A DNA stretch of 27,805 bases from an uncultured Collinsella sp. (GCA_905209765.1 CAJLUE010000019.1:1-27805); one strand, 5' to 3'. Shown: positions 14,161 to 22,996, counted from the stretch's first letter. The notes: a model not told the origin generated them from the letters alone. Made by a program: numbers and translations.

Positions 14161-15864
14161 ATGCCGGTGGAGCGATTAAAACAGAATCGCGACATGCTGA
14201 TGGTCGCGGGCATCTTTGCGGTGCTCGTGACCATCGCGGATATGTTTCGCGATACCGTGGGATTCTCTTGCAACCCTATCTACTTGGTCCATGTTTTGGG
14301 ACACATGGCCTTTTTCTGTGCAGCGTTTATGCTCGGCGACTGTCTGATCGAGCGGTTTCTGGCGGGACGCAAAAGTACTGTCGACGTTCCTCGACAAGTC
14401 CATGCTGGATGGTTTGACAACTTGTGCGACATGGCGTTCTCTGGCATCCCGCAGACGTACGCATTCGGCGGCATCGTAAAACTGGGCGCAATCATCTACG
14501 CCTGCTGGTCTCCGTTGCTGGTCCTGCTGTTCCCGGGCGTGATCTGGTGGGATACTCGCCAGCAGCTCTTGCAGTACAACGGCTTACCCAATGCCTTGTC
14601 GGAGGGCGTCATCACCGATCACCATCCAGTGCTCGATACCTATCTGTACGGATGGTTTACCGATCTGGGTCGTGCGCTGGGGAGTGTCGACGCCGGGGTG
14701 TACGCCTTCTGCCTGGTGCAGGCGTTTCTGGCGGCGTGTGCCCTGGCGTGCTGCCTTGTTTTGGTACGCCGCATGGGCGGCGGACGTGGCGTTTGCCTGG
14801 CACTGCTGGCGTTTCTGTGCCTGTATTGGCACCTTCCCATCTATGCTTCGGCCATGGCGAAGGACGCCACCTTCCTGCCGTTTTTCCTACTGCTCTCGGT
14901 TGCTTCCATTGAGGTCATGCGTTCGAGGGGGCAACTTCTGAGGGCCCCCGGTTTCCTTGCTGTATACGTTGCGCTTCTGCTTCTGGTTTCGCTGACGCGT
15001 AAGACCGGCCTGATTCTCGTGCTGATTGTCCTGGTTGTCGTGTTCTTCAAGGTAACGTGTCGGCGCGGGCGAGTTGTCGTTGCGGCAATGGCGGTCGGCG
15101 CTTCTCTGTTTATGACGGTCCTTATGCCCAGGGCCGTGCTTCCCGCTTTGGGGTGCGAGCCGGGTGGCAAGCAGGAGGTCTACGGTCTCATGTTTCAGCA
15201 GTCCGCGTTGCTGATGCGTGACCACGGGGACGAGCTTCCGGAATGGCAGCGTCAAGAGATCGAGCGCGCCATCGGGGAGGATGGTAAGAACAACTACACG
15301 TGGTTTTTAACCGACTCCGTTAAAGACCCCACGTTTGGTAAGGCCGACGAGCTCGATTTTGCAGCCTATTTTGGCGCGTGGGTAGCGGGGCTCCTACAGC
15401 ATCCACTTTGTTATCTCGAGGCATATCTGGGAGTGCAGATTGGCTGGTATGCCATGCCGGCGGCGGGAAGCGAGGCCTTGTCGCCCTATGTGACTCCTGT
15501 CGACGGACACAACGTGAGCCACGTGTTTCCCCGCTCGCGGGATTTGGGATTGAGCTGGTCCGATGCGACCTTGGGCCGCAGTGTCGAGTCGCTTGTTGCA
15601 TGGCTTCAGTCGACGCCGGTCGGCATGCTTATTGGCGCCAAGGCGCTTTGGTCGACCTGGGGCATGGCGTTTCTGCTGTTGGAGATAAAACGTCGTGCGC
15701 CCCAGAAACTCTATCTGATGGCGCCGCTCGTTGCGGCAAACCTTGTTCTTTGGATCTCGCCGACGTCGTACACGACCGAGTCGATGCGCTACCTGCTGCC
15801 GTTGTTGTTCTGGCTGCCGGTAAGCACGGCGATGACTTTTGCCAGCGTTGCATCGACCGAATAA
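14161..15864 (+). CDS. Polytopic membrane protein, GT-C-like (possibly DUF6020)
   Basis: This 567-residue integral membrane protein has about a dozen hydrophobic segments. The loop LLFPGVIWWDTRQQLLQYNG (about 121-140), followed by ITDHHPVLDTYLYGW (151-165), resembles the acidic first-loop signature of GT-C lipid-linked-sugar glycosyltransferases. I recall it from DUF6020 proteins, but that assignment is from memory. A large non-membrane loop lies between about residues 340 and 420. It starts 4 bp after the previous gene, with no strong ribosome site, so it is probably translationally coupled to it; ATG 14194 is an alternative start. It may glycosylate the surface or the neighbouring protein, which is inference. 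Confidence 0.75.
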   Translation: MPVERLKQNRDMLMVAGIFAVLVTIADMFRDTVGFSCNPIYLVHVLGHMAFFCAAFMLGDCLIERFLAGRKSTVDVPRQVHAGWFDNLCDMAFSGIPQTYAFGGIVKLGAIIYACWSPLLVLLFPGVIWWDTRQQLLQYNGLPNALSEGVITDHHPVLDTYLYGWFTDLGRALGSVDAGVYAFCLVQAFLAACALACCLVLVRRMGGGRGVCLALLAFLCLYWHLPIYASAMAKDATFLPFFLLLSVASIEVMRSRGQLLRAPGFLAVYVALLLLVSLTRKTGLILVLIVLVVVFFKVTCRRGRVVVAAMAVGASLFMTVLMPRAVLPALGCEPGGKQEVYGLMFQQSALLMRDHGDELPEWQRQEIERAIGEDGKNNYTWFLTDSVKDPTFGKADELDFAAYFGAWVAGLLQHPLCYLEAYLGVQIGWYAMPAAGSEALSPYVTPVDGHNVSHVFPRSRDLGLSWSDATLGRSVESLVAWLQSTPVGMLIGAKALWSTWGMAFLLLEIKRRAPQKLYLMAPLVAANLVLWISPTSYTTESMRYLLPLLFWLPVSTAMTFASVASTE

Positions 15865-15909
15865 AACCGAGCCAAGGGATTGGGCACTTATCGACCGTAT
15901 ATCGCTGCG

Positions 15910-16019
15910 GGGTAGCTAATTTGGGACGGGGCTTTTTTAGCTACCCTTTTTGGACGACTTCGCACTCTTTTATTCAATGTAAGGGTAGCTAAAAAAGCCC
16001 CGTCCCAAATTAGCTACCC
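15910..16019. repeat. Long inverted repeat with GGGACGGGGCTTTTTT core (copy 2)
   Basis: Arms 15910-15948 and 15981-16019 are perfect over 39 bp with a 32-nt loop. Each arm is bounded by GGGTAGCTAA and TTAGCTACCC, so the same short box appears four times. The centre matches the repeat at 121-230, although the boxes differ (GGGTAGCT against GGGTAGTC). It lies between convergent genes and ends 19 bp from the rlmD stop codon. Confidence 0.88.
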
Positions 16020-16037
16020 AGTGCAATGACCGTGTGG

Positions 16038-17351
16038 TTAGTTGCGCTTGAGGTGGACGACCGTTTCGCAGTGGAAGGTTTGCGGGAACAGGTCGACCGG
16101 TGTGATCTTGACGGGGGAGAAGGTGCCCTCCTCGACAAAGCGCTTGAGGTCGCGTGCCAGGGTGGCAGGGTCGCAGCTCACGTAGGCGACATCACGGGCG
16201 CTCGTGCTCGCGATGAGGTCGATCGCCTCGGGCGCGAGGCCCGCGCGTGGCGGATCGACTACTAGGACATCGGCGTCCTGATCGGGGAACTCGCGCACCG
16301 CGTCGCCGCCGATGACGTCGACGTTATCGAGCTTGTTGATCTCCAGGTTGCGACGCAGGTCGCGCACGGCCGGGCCGTAGGCCTCGACGGCGGCGACGTA
16401 ATCGCAGCGGCGGGCGAGCGGCAGGGTAAAGGTGCCGGCACCGCAGTACAGGTCCACGGCCAGCTCGTCTTCCTGCGGGTCGAGGGCGTCCATAACGAGC
16501 TCGATTAAAATCTCGGCACCCTTGGTATTGACCTGGAAAAACGACGGGGCAGATAAGCGCATCTGGCCTTCGGCGATATTCTCGGTCCACGAGCCCTCGC
16601 CGGCGAGCATCTCCACCTTAGAGACACGGCGGGCTTTCTTTTCGCCCTTGCTCATCACACGAACGATGCTCGTGGGATGAGCGGCGTCCGCCAGCACGCG
16701 GGAGACCTGCGAGCGCGGGAAGGAGCCTGTGTGCGTCCAGAGTGCGACCTCGAGTGCCTTGGTGCGGCGCGATGCGCGAATGCCCACGCGTTCGAGCCCC
16801 AAATCATGGCTGCCGCTCAGATAGTTGAGTGCGCCGACGACCGATTTGAGCGCCTTCGGGAAGCGCTTGTCGAACAGCGGGCACGCATCGACGGTCACGA
16901 TTTTGCTGGGGTCGACACCGTGCATGCCAAGGCGCACGCGACCGTTGACGACGGTGGGTTCCAGCTCGATCTTGTTGCGGTAGCCCCAGTCGTCCTTGGT
17001 GTGGCAGATGGGCTGTACCAACTCATCGACCTGCTCAGGAGCGAACTTGCCGATGCGCTCGAGCGTGGAGCGTAGGTTTTGCTCCTTGGCGGCGAGCTGT
17101 GCCGTGCGTGAGAGATTGCCCCACGAGCAGCCGCCGCAGATACCCACGAAGGGGCAGGGAGGCTGAATGCGATCGGGGCTTGGCTCCAGAATCTCGGTGG
17201 TACGGGCGCGCATGAACGACTTGCCGTCCTGTACGACCTCGGCCTCGACGGTGTCGCCTGCCACGGCGCCCTGCACAAAGACGGCTTTACCGTTGTCGGC
17301 GTGCGCCAGACCGTCGGCGCCGTAGGTCATCGATTCTATGGTGAGCTTCAT
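16038..17351 (-). CDS. rlmD: 23S rRNA (uracil-C5)-methyltransferase, RlmD/TrmA family
   Basis: This 437-residue enzyme uses S-adenosylmethionine to methylate a uracil C5 in RNA, usually U1939 or U747 of 23S rRNA. An N-terminal TRAM RNA-binding domain (about 1-55) is followed by iron-sulfur ligands Cys66, Cys72 and Cys75 (CPFVGICGGC), the SAM motif DLYCGAGTFTLPLA, VVDPPRAGL, and the catalytic YVSCDPATLARDL (Cys393). The frame is open upstream to 17429, but MKLTIESMTYGADG at 17351 is the usual family start and has AGGA close upstream. Site specificity (RlmD, RlmCD or other) cannot be told from the sequence alone. Confidence 0.92.
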   Translation of the reverse strand: MKLTIESMTYGADGLAHADNGKAVFVQGAVAGDTVEAEVVQDGKSFMRARTTEILEPSPDRIQPPCPFVGICGGCSWGNLSRTAQLAAKEQNLRSTLERIGKFAPEQVDELVQPICHTKDDWGYRNKIELEPTVVNGRVRLGMHGVDPSKIVTVDACPLFDKRFPKALKSVVGALNYLSGSHDLGLERVGIRASRRTKALEVALWTHTGSFPRSQVSRVLADAAHPTSIVRVMSKGEKKARRVSKVEMLAGEGSWTENIAEGQMRLSAPSFFQVNTKGAEILIELVMDALDPQEDELAVDLYCGAGTFTLPLARRCDYVAAVEAYGPAVRDLRRNLEINKLDNVDVIGGDAVREFPDQDADVLVVDPPRAGLAPEAIDLIASTSARDVAYVSCDPATLARDLKRFVEEGTFSPVKITPVDLFPQTFHCETVVHLKRN

Positions 17352-17395
17352 ATTCCTGCCTGTCATTCGCGGTTTTGTCCGCAACCATGGTAGCA

Positions 17396-17442
17396 GGGAA
17401 AAGCGCCCCGTATCTGGGGCATTCCTCAAATACGGGGCGCTT
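17396..17442 (-). terminator. Rho-independent terminator after ppk
   Basis: AAGCGCCCCGTAT (17401-17413) pairs perfectly with ATACGGGGCGCTT (17430-17442). On the reverse strand the stem is followed by TTTTCCC. It lies 10 bp beyond the ppk stop and upstream of rlmD. Confidence 0.85.
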
Positions 17443-17452
17443 CTACAAACGT

Positions 17453-19948
17453 CTATTTCGTCTTGCCGGTAATGAGCGTCTTAAGGCCTAGGCCGATCAG
17501 ACCCAGTCCCATGCGCACGCGACCGGGGCGATGGCGCTCGATGGCTTTGGTCTTGCCGGCGGGCTTCTCGCGGCGGGCACTCTTCTCGGGTGCGGACTTG
17601 GTGACCTGCAGCTCGGGCCGAGGTGCAGGTGCAGGCTCGGGCTCAATGACGGTCGCCTGGACCCTCTGAATCTCGGGCGCTTTCTCCACGGCGGGCTTAG
17701 CGGCAGCCTCGGGCTCATTCACCGGGGGAGCGGCAACCGCTTCCGGTTTGGCAACTGCCCTATGTTCAACCTCGGCCTGAATAGCCTCCTCGGCTACACG
17801 TTCCTTCTCCTGTGCGCGCTGCTGCGCGGCGGCCTCGGCGTTGCGATAGGCACGCTCCAGCAGGGCTTCCTGCGAGTTGAAGGGTTTCTCGCCCTCTGCG
17901 CGCTCCACGGGGACCCAGGTGCCGTCGCTCGTGAGGCTGCGGGCCTTCACGTTGTCGCGCAGCTGCATGCCCATGTACTCGTGCACCAGTGCGCGGCAGG
18001 TGGGGTCGAGCACGGGGAAGGCGATCTCCACGCGGTGCTCGGTGTTGCGCGTCATCATGTCGGCCGAGCTCAGATAGATCATGTCCGAGTCCACGCCAAA
18101 AGCGTAAACGCGCGCATGCTCCAAAAAGCGTCCGACGATAGAACGGACATGCACGTTCTCGGTCTTGCCCGGAACGCCCGGCTTGAGGCAAGAGATGCCG
18201 CGGATGATCATGTCCACGCGGACTCCTGCGCACGATGCCTCGGCGATCTTGTCGATGACCTCGCGGTCGGTGAGCGAGTTGAGCTTAAAGAACACACGGG
18301 CGGGCTCGCCGATAAGGGCGCGCTGAATCTCGCGGTCCAGGCCGCGCATGATGAGCGGTTTGAGGCCCACGGGCGCCACGCCCAGGAAGCGGTAGTCGCC
18401 GCGCAGGTTGCCCAGCGACAGGTTGCGGAAGAACAGGTTGGCGTCCTCACCGATGCCGGGATGCGCAGTCATGAGCATAAAGTCGCTGTAGAGCTTGGCC
18501 GTTTTCTCGTTAAAGTTGCCGGTGCCCAAAAGCGTCAGACGGGTAAGCGCCATGCCCTCGCGATAGGTGAGCTGGCAGATCTTGGAGTGGCACTTAAAGC
18601 CCTCGGAGCCGTAGATGACGGTGCAGCCTGCCTCTTCCAGACGCTCGGCCCACTCGATGTTGTTCTGCTCGTCGAAGCGGGCGCGGAGCTCCATGAGCAC
18701 CGTGACCTCTTTGCCGTTCTCGGCAGCATCGATCAGCGACTCGCACAGGCGGCTCTGCTTGGCCACGCGGTAGAGCGTGATGCGCAGCGAGATACACTCG
18801 GGGTCGTAGGCGGCCTCGTGCACCAGGTCCAAGAACGGGTTCATGGCCTCGTAAGGGTAAAAGAGCAGCTTGTCGTGCTGCAGCACCTGCTCGCGGATGG
18901 AGCGGGTCATATCGATGGTGGGATTGGGCTGCGGCTTAAACGGCGTAAAGAGCAGCTCGTTGCGTAGATGCTCGGGAATCTTGCCCTCAATGCCAAAGAC
19001 ATAGCCCAGGTTGAGCGGGATATCGCAGGTAAAGACCGAGCGGCGCGAAAGCTCGAGCGCCTTGCGGATGGTCTTGAGCGTTGGCTTTTCGAGCGAGCCC
19101 GATACGGCAAGTACCACCGGCTGCAGACGCAGGCGCTTCTTGAGGATGCGCTTCATGTGCTGGCGGTAATCCTCTTCCTCCTCGACGCCCTCGCCGTCCG
19201 GGTCGATATCGGCATTGCGAGTGACGCGGATCAGCGCGCGGTCGAGCGGCTTATAGGAGCCAAAGCAGTTGTCCAGGCAGGCGAGAATGACGTCCTCGAG
19301 CAAAATGTAGGAGTAAGTGCCAGTGGGCGAGGGAATCTCGACCACGCGGTTCATCGAGGTGGGAATCTCGATCAGGCCCAGCAGGCTCTCCTCATCGGTG
19401 ACGCCGTCCAGGCCACAAGCCAGGTAGAGTGCGCCGTTGCGCAGGTTGGGGAAGGGATGGCGTGGGTCGATCACCAGCGGTGAGATGACCGGCGACACGT
19501 AGGCCTGGAAGTAACGGGTGACAAAGGTGCGCTCCTCGGGCGTAAGCGAATCGATGCGGGCGCGGTGAACGCCCAAGGTGTCGAGCTTGCCCTCGATGTT
19601 CTTAAAGATGGACTCCCAACGGGTAAGGAGTCCGGGCAGCTCTGCCATGACAGCATCGACCTGCTCTGAGGCGGTCATATTGCTCTTGTTGTCGACAGGT
19701 TGCTTTTTGAGCTCGGCAAGGTCGGACAGGCCACCCACGCGCACCATGAGGAACTCATCGAGGTTGGACTCGAAGATCGAGACGAACTTAAGGCGCTCGA
19801 ACAGCGGCACGGACTCATCAAAAGCCTCGTCGAGCACACGGTTGTCAAAGCGTAGCCAGCTGAGCTCTCGGTTCTGCGTGTACGAGAAGTCGCGCGGCGG
19901 TTTGCGCAGCTTTGCGGCGGCTTGCTTTTTTTCGATTTTGCTCGGCAT
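17453..19948 (-). CDS. ppk1: Polyphosphate kinase 1 with a C-terminal extension
   Basis: PPK1 reversibly transfers the ATP gamma-phosphate onto polyphosphate. The 831-residue product has the N-terminal YTQNRELSWLRFDNRVLDEA (about 23-42), SNLDEFLMVRVGGL, DPRHPFPNL, the phosphohistidine region GFKCHSKICQL (His454), LGTGNFNEKTAKLYSDF and the second active-site FLEHARVYAFG. The core accounts for roughly 700 residues, as expected. A further ~127 residues rich in Ala, Glu, Pro and Lys follow and end in RVRMGLGLIGLGLKTLITG. ATG 19948 (MPSKIEKK) is chosen; ATG 19954 is equally close to the weak GGAC site. A terminator follows. Confidence 0.94.
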   Translation of the reverse strand: MPSKIEKKQAAAKLRKPPRDFSYTQNRELSWLRFDNRVLDEAFDESVPLFERLKFVSIFESNLDEFLMVRVGGLSDLAELKKQPVDNKSNMTASEQVDAVMAELPGLLTRWESIFKNIEGKLDTLGVHRARIDSLTPEERTFVTRYFQAYVSPVISPLVIDPRHPFPNLRNGALYLACGLDGVTDEESLLGLIEIPTSMNRVVEIPSPTGTYSYILLEDVILACLDNCFGSYKPLDRALIRVTRNADIDPDGEGVEEEEDYRQHMKRILKKRLRLQPVVLAVSGSLEKPTLKTIRKALELSRRSVFTCDIPLNLGYVFGIEGKIPEHLRNELLFTPFKPQPNPTIDMTRSIREQVLQHDKLLFYPYEAMNPFLDLVHEAAYDPECISLRITLYRVAKQSRLCESLIDAAENGKEVTVLMELRARFDEQNNIEWAERLEEAGCTVIYGSEGFKCHSKICQLTYREGMALTRLTLLGTGNFNEKTAKLYSDFMLMTAHPGIGEDANLFFRNLSLGNLRGDYRFLGVAPVGLKPLIMRGLDREIQRALIGEPARVFFKLNSLTDREVIDKIAEASCAGVRVDMIIRGISCLKPGVPGKTENVHVRSIVGRFLEHARVYAFGVDSDMIYLSSADMMTRNTEHRVEIAFPVLDPTCRALVHEYMGMQLRDNVKARSLTSDGTWVPVERAEGEKPFNSQEALLERAYRNAEAAAQQRAQEKERVAEEAIQAEVEHRAVAKPEAVAAPPVNEPEAAAKPAVEKAPEIQRVQATVIEPEPAPAPRPELQVTKSAPEKSARREKPAGKTKAIERHRPGRVRMGLGLIGLGLKTLITGKTK

Positions 19949-20143
19949 ATGCATCTGTCCGTTCAGTCCCCGCAGGGGACGGTAGCCTAACACTATTTAC
20001 TATTCTCTCAATTTAGTCGACTTGTGGCACGGACGTATTGTGCGAACGGTATCTTAACCTACTTCTTACGCTGTCAAGGCATGCAACTAACTGTCCAATT
20101 CGTTTTGAAAACAATCTATATCCATACTCAACTGGTGAGGATG

Positions 20144-20203
20144 TATGAATAAGAATGATTGCGAGCTGAATATAATCGAATCCAAATTGAATCATGGACA
20201 GAC
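20144..20203 (+). promoter_or_regulatory. Possible ArgR/AhrC operator array upstream of arcA
   Basis: TGAAT occurs at 20146-20150, 20167-20171 and 20188-20192, exactly 21 bp apart. The first lies in TATGAATAAGAATGATT, close to the Bacillus AhrC box. In E. coli, paired 18-bp ARG boxes are typically separated by 3 bp, which gives the same period. The right half-sites are poor. The rest of the 19949-20506 gap is AT-rich without a gene. Confidence 0.4.
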
Positions 20204-20418
20204 GACATATATATGCAGAAAACAGTTTTAGCTATGCAATTCCTAAACATGAAATTATTTGTGCAATCTTGCTCAATTCCTTAGAAAAAAGAACGATTAC
20301 CTTTGAAAACATGCTTTAGAGAACTGAAGTGCATCATGGGGGAATCATATGCGATATACCGTTCATCGCACTTTGCTGACCGTTCGGGGGCGAGGTGGAA
20401 TTGCGGGTGGTTTTTGGA

Positions 20419-20465
20419 TATAACTAGAGCTGTCAGCAAGCAGCGTCCCATACGGAGGGGCGCTG
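20419..20465 (+). promoter_or_regulatory. Candidate -10 element and leader hairpin of arcA
   Basis: TATAAC at 20419-20424 is a possible -10 box without a clear -35. CAGCGTCCC (20441-20449) pairs with GGGGCGCTG (20457-20465) through one G-T pair, forming a leader hairpin 41 bp before the arcA start. Confidence 0.4.
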
Positions 20466-20506
20466 ATACATTCGGCCAGTAAGGCCCGAAAGAAAGGTAG
20501 GAGGCC

Positions 20507-21748
20507 ATGACGAAAGGTCTGCACGTGCCTTCCGAGATCGGCAAGCTCAGGAAGGTCTGCCTGCACCGTCCCGGCGACGAGCTCCTCAACCTGCCGCCCG
20601 ACGAGCTCGAGCGACTCCTGTTCGACGACGTCCCGTTCCTGGAGGTCGCACAGCAGGAGCACGACACCTTCGCCCAGATCCTGAGGGACCAGGGCGTGGA
20701 GGTCCTCTACCTCGAGAACCTCGTCGCGGAGGTGTTCGACCAGGTCCCCGGCGCCCGCGCCGAGTTCACCGACCAGTACATCGCCGAGGCCGGCATCCGC
20801 GGCCAGCACATGCCGCAGATCGTCCGCGAGAAGCTGGACTCCATCGAGGACAACCTCGAGTTCGTCAAGAAGACCATGGCCGGCATGACCAAGGCCGAGA
20901 TCGACCTGCCCCTCACGGCGTCCACGACCCTCGACTCCCTGGTCAACTCCGAGTCCGAGTCCGACCTGATCATCGACCCGATGCCCAACCTCTACTTCAC
21001 CCGCGACCCGTTCGCGGTCGTCGGCGAGGGCGTCAACCTCAACCGCATGTACTCGGTCACCCGCAACCGCGAGACCCTGTACGGCAAGTACGTCTTCAAG
21101 TACCACCCCGACTACAAGGACGTCTCCCTGTACTTCCGCCGCGACTGCCAGTTCCACACCGAGGGCGGCGACGTGCTGAACATCAACGAGAAGACCCTCG
21201 CCGTCGGCATCTCCCAGCGCACCCAGGCCGCCGCTATCGACGTCATGGCCCAGAACATCTTCTGGAACTCCGACTCCAAGGTCGAGCGCATCCTGGCCTT
21301 CGACATCCCGGTCTCGCGCGCCTTCATGCACCTCGACACGGTCTTCACCCAGATCGACGTCGATAAGTTCACGATCCACCCCGCCATCATGGGCACCCTG
21401 CGCGTCTACGAGCTGACCGCCGGCAAGAACCCGGGCGACGTGAACATCCGCCTGATCGAGGACACCCTCGAGCACGTCCTGGAGGACGCCACCGGCGTCG
21501 ACCAGGTCAAGCTGATCCCCTGCGGCGGCGGCGACCCGATCGCGGCCTCCCGCGAGCAGTGGAACGACGGCTCCAACACCCTGTGCGTCGAGCCCGGCAA
21601 GATCTGCGTCTACGCCCGCAACACCGTCACCAACGACGTGCTGTACAAGGAGGGCCTGGACCTTCTCGTCGTGCCCTCCGCCGAGCTCTCCCGCGGCCGC
21701 GGCGGCCCGCGCTGCATGAGCATGCCCTTCTGGCGCGAGGACCTCTAA
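20507..21748 (+). CDS. arcA: Arginine deiminase
   Basis: Arginine deiminase (413 residues, typical ~405-415) hydrolyses L-arginine to citrulline and ammonia, the first step of the ATP-yielding arginine deiminase pathway in the cytosol. Family motifs are EIGKLRKVCLHRPGDEL at the N-terminus, MPNLYFTRDPFAV (159-171), FHTEGGDVLN, CGGGDP (339-344) and GGPRCMSMP with the catalytic Cys403. GGAGG at about 20499-20503 sets ATG 20507. Third codon positions are almost entirely C or G, more extreme than in the following arcB, and an AT-rich 500-bp gap precedes the gene. It leads the cluster with ornithine carbamoyltransferase and a YfcC-type carrier. Confidence 0.97.
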   Translation: MTKGLHVPSEIGKLRKVCLHRPGDELLNLPPDELERLLFDDVPFLEVAQQEHDTFAQILRDQGVEVLYLENLVAEVFDQVPGARAEFTDQYIAEAGIRGQHMPQIVREKLDSIEDNLEFVKKTMAGMTKAEIDLPLTASTTLDSLVNSESESDLIIDPMPNLYFTRDPFAVVGEGVNLNRMYSVTRNRETLYGKYVFKYHPDYKDVSLYFRRDCQFHTEGGDVLNINEKTLAVGISQRTQAAAIDVMAQNIFWNSDSKVERILAFDIPVSRAFMHLDTVFTQIDVDKFTIHPAIMGTLRVYELTAGKNPGDVNIRLIEDTLEHVLEDATGVDQVKLIPCGGGDPIAASREQWNDGSNTLCVEPGKICVYARNTVTNDVLYKEGLDLLVVPSAELSRGRGGPRCMSMPFWREDL

Positions 21749-21760
21749 GTCTTTCCGTTT

Positions 21761-21808
21761 CCGGTGCGGTCCCCCTACAACCGCACCGGTTTCGCCCGTC
21801 AAACGGGC
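21761..21808 (+). terminator. Tandem hairpins between arcA and arcB
   Basis: CCGGTGCGGT (21761-21770) pairs with ACCGCACCGG (21780-21789) and is followed by TTT. GCCCGT (21794-21799) then pairs with ACGGGC (21803-21808). They may partly terminate transcription or stabilise the arcA message, giving unequal expression. Confidence 0.6.
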
Positions 21809-21853
21809 AACACTAATACTTACGTAATTCATTTTTTCGAAAGGAAACGAACC

Positions 21854-22849
21854 ATGGGTGTTAACCTCTCCGGCCGTAGCTTCCTCAAGCTCCTCGACCT
21901 CTCCACCGAGGAGATCGAGTACTTGCTCAAGCTTTCCAAGAACTTCAAGGACATGAAGCGTGCTGGCGTTCCGCACCGCTATCTCGAGGGCAAGAACATC
22001 GTTCTGCTCTTCCAGAAGACCTCCACTCGTACCCGCTGCGCCTTCGAGGTCGGCGGCATGGATCTGGGCATGGGCGTCACCTACCTCGATCCCGGTTCGT
22101 CGCAGATGGGCAAGAAGGAGTCCATCGAGGACACCGCCCGCGTTCTCGGCCGCATGTATGACGGCATCGAGTTCCGTGGCTTTGCCCAAGACGACGTCGA
22201 GGAGCTCGCTGCTAAGTCCGGCGTGCCCGTGTGGAACGGCCTGACCACCGAGTGGCACCCCACCCAGATGCTCGCCGACATCCTGACCGTCCAGGAGAAC
22301 TTCAACTACGACATCAAGGGCAAGACCCTCGTCTTCATGGGCGACTGCAAGAACAATGTCGCTCGCTCCCTCATGGTTGTCTGCTCCAAGCTCGGCATGA
22401 ACTTCGTGGCCTGCGGCCCCGAGGAGTGCATGCCCGCTGACGACGTCATCGAGGCCTGCAAGCCCATCGCCGAGGCTAACGGCTGCACCATCAAGCTGAC
22501 CACCGACGTCAAGGACGGCGTCACCGGTGCTGACGTTATCTACACCGACGTGTGGGTCTCCATGGGCGAGCCCGACGAGGTCTGGGCCGAGCGCATCGCT
22601 CAGCTCACCCCGTATCGCGTTACCTCCGAGGTCATGGCTATGGCCAACCCGGGTGCCATCTTCCTGCACTGCCTGCCCAGCTTCCACGACACCAACACCA
22701 CGATTGGCGCCGAGAAGTGCGAGCAGTTCGGCATCACCGAGCAGGAGGTCACCGACGAGGTCTTCGAGAGCCCCGCTTCCAAGGTCTTCGACGAGGCCGA
22801 GAACCGCATGCACACCATCAAGGCTGTCATGTACGCTACGCTCAAGTAA
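21854..22849 (+). CDS. arcB: Ornithine carbamoyltransferase (catabolic)
   Basis: This 331-residue enzyme interconverts citrulline + phosphate with ornithine + carbamoyl phosphate. The carbamoyl-phosphate loop STRTR is at 57-61, the WHPTQMLAD segment supplies the HPTQ motif, and the ornithine/catalytic HCLPSFHD starts at His272. The length fits the ~330-residue catabolic form. The frame is open upstream to 21764, but ATG 21854 follows GAAAGGAAACG and gives the usual start. It lies 105 bp after arcA, separated by hairpins, and is followed by the carrier gene. Clustering with arcA indicates a catabolic rather than biosynthetic role. Confidence 0.95.
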   Translation: MGVNLSGRSFLKLLDLSTEEIEYLLKLSKNFKDMKRAGVPHRYLEGKNIVLLFQKTSTRTRCAFEVGGMDLGMGVTYLDPGSSQMGKKESIEDTARVLGRMYDGIEFRGFAQDDVEELAAKSGVPVWNGLTTEWHPTQMLADILTVQENFNYDIKGKTLVFMGDCKNNVARSLMVVCSKLGMNFVACGPEECMPADDVIEACKPIAEANGCTIKLTTDVKDGVTGADVIYTDVWVSMGEPDEVWAERIAQLTPYRVTSEVMAMANPGAIFLHCLPSFHDTNTTIGAEKCEQFGITEQEVTDEVFESPASKVFDEAENRMHTIKAVMYATLK

Positions 22850-22864
22850 GAGCATCTGGCATCT

Positions 22865-22900
22865 CGCTCGGGGTGTATTGCTGCACACCCCGAGCGGCTT
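22865..22900 (+). terminator. Terminator-like hairpin after arcB
   Basis: CGCTCGGGGTGT (22865-22876) pairs perfectly with ACACCCCGAGCG (22885-22896), followed by a weak GCTTTG tract. It lies 15 bp past the arcB stop. Confidence 0.7.
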
Positions 22901-22996
22901 TGTCTGGTAAATATCTCGCGTCGGGCGGTGGGCACGGCACGGAAGATCCGCTTCGTGCGAGAAAGTTAAATGATTTATGAAGGGGGGATGAGAACC

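Noticed and set aside
19994..20506. tRNA or known riboswitch in the AT-rich gap before arcA
   Set aside because: No cloverleaf or recognisable aptamer was found. Only short hairpins and possible operator sites are visible.
20363..22888. 841-codon reverse-strand open frame across arcA and arcB
   Set aside because: It spans two well-supported genes and their gap. Its composition is that of an antisense shadow of GC-rich coding DNA.
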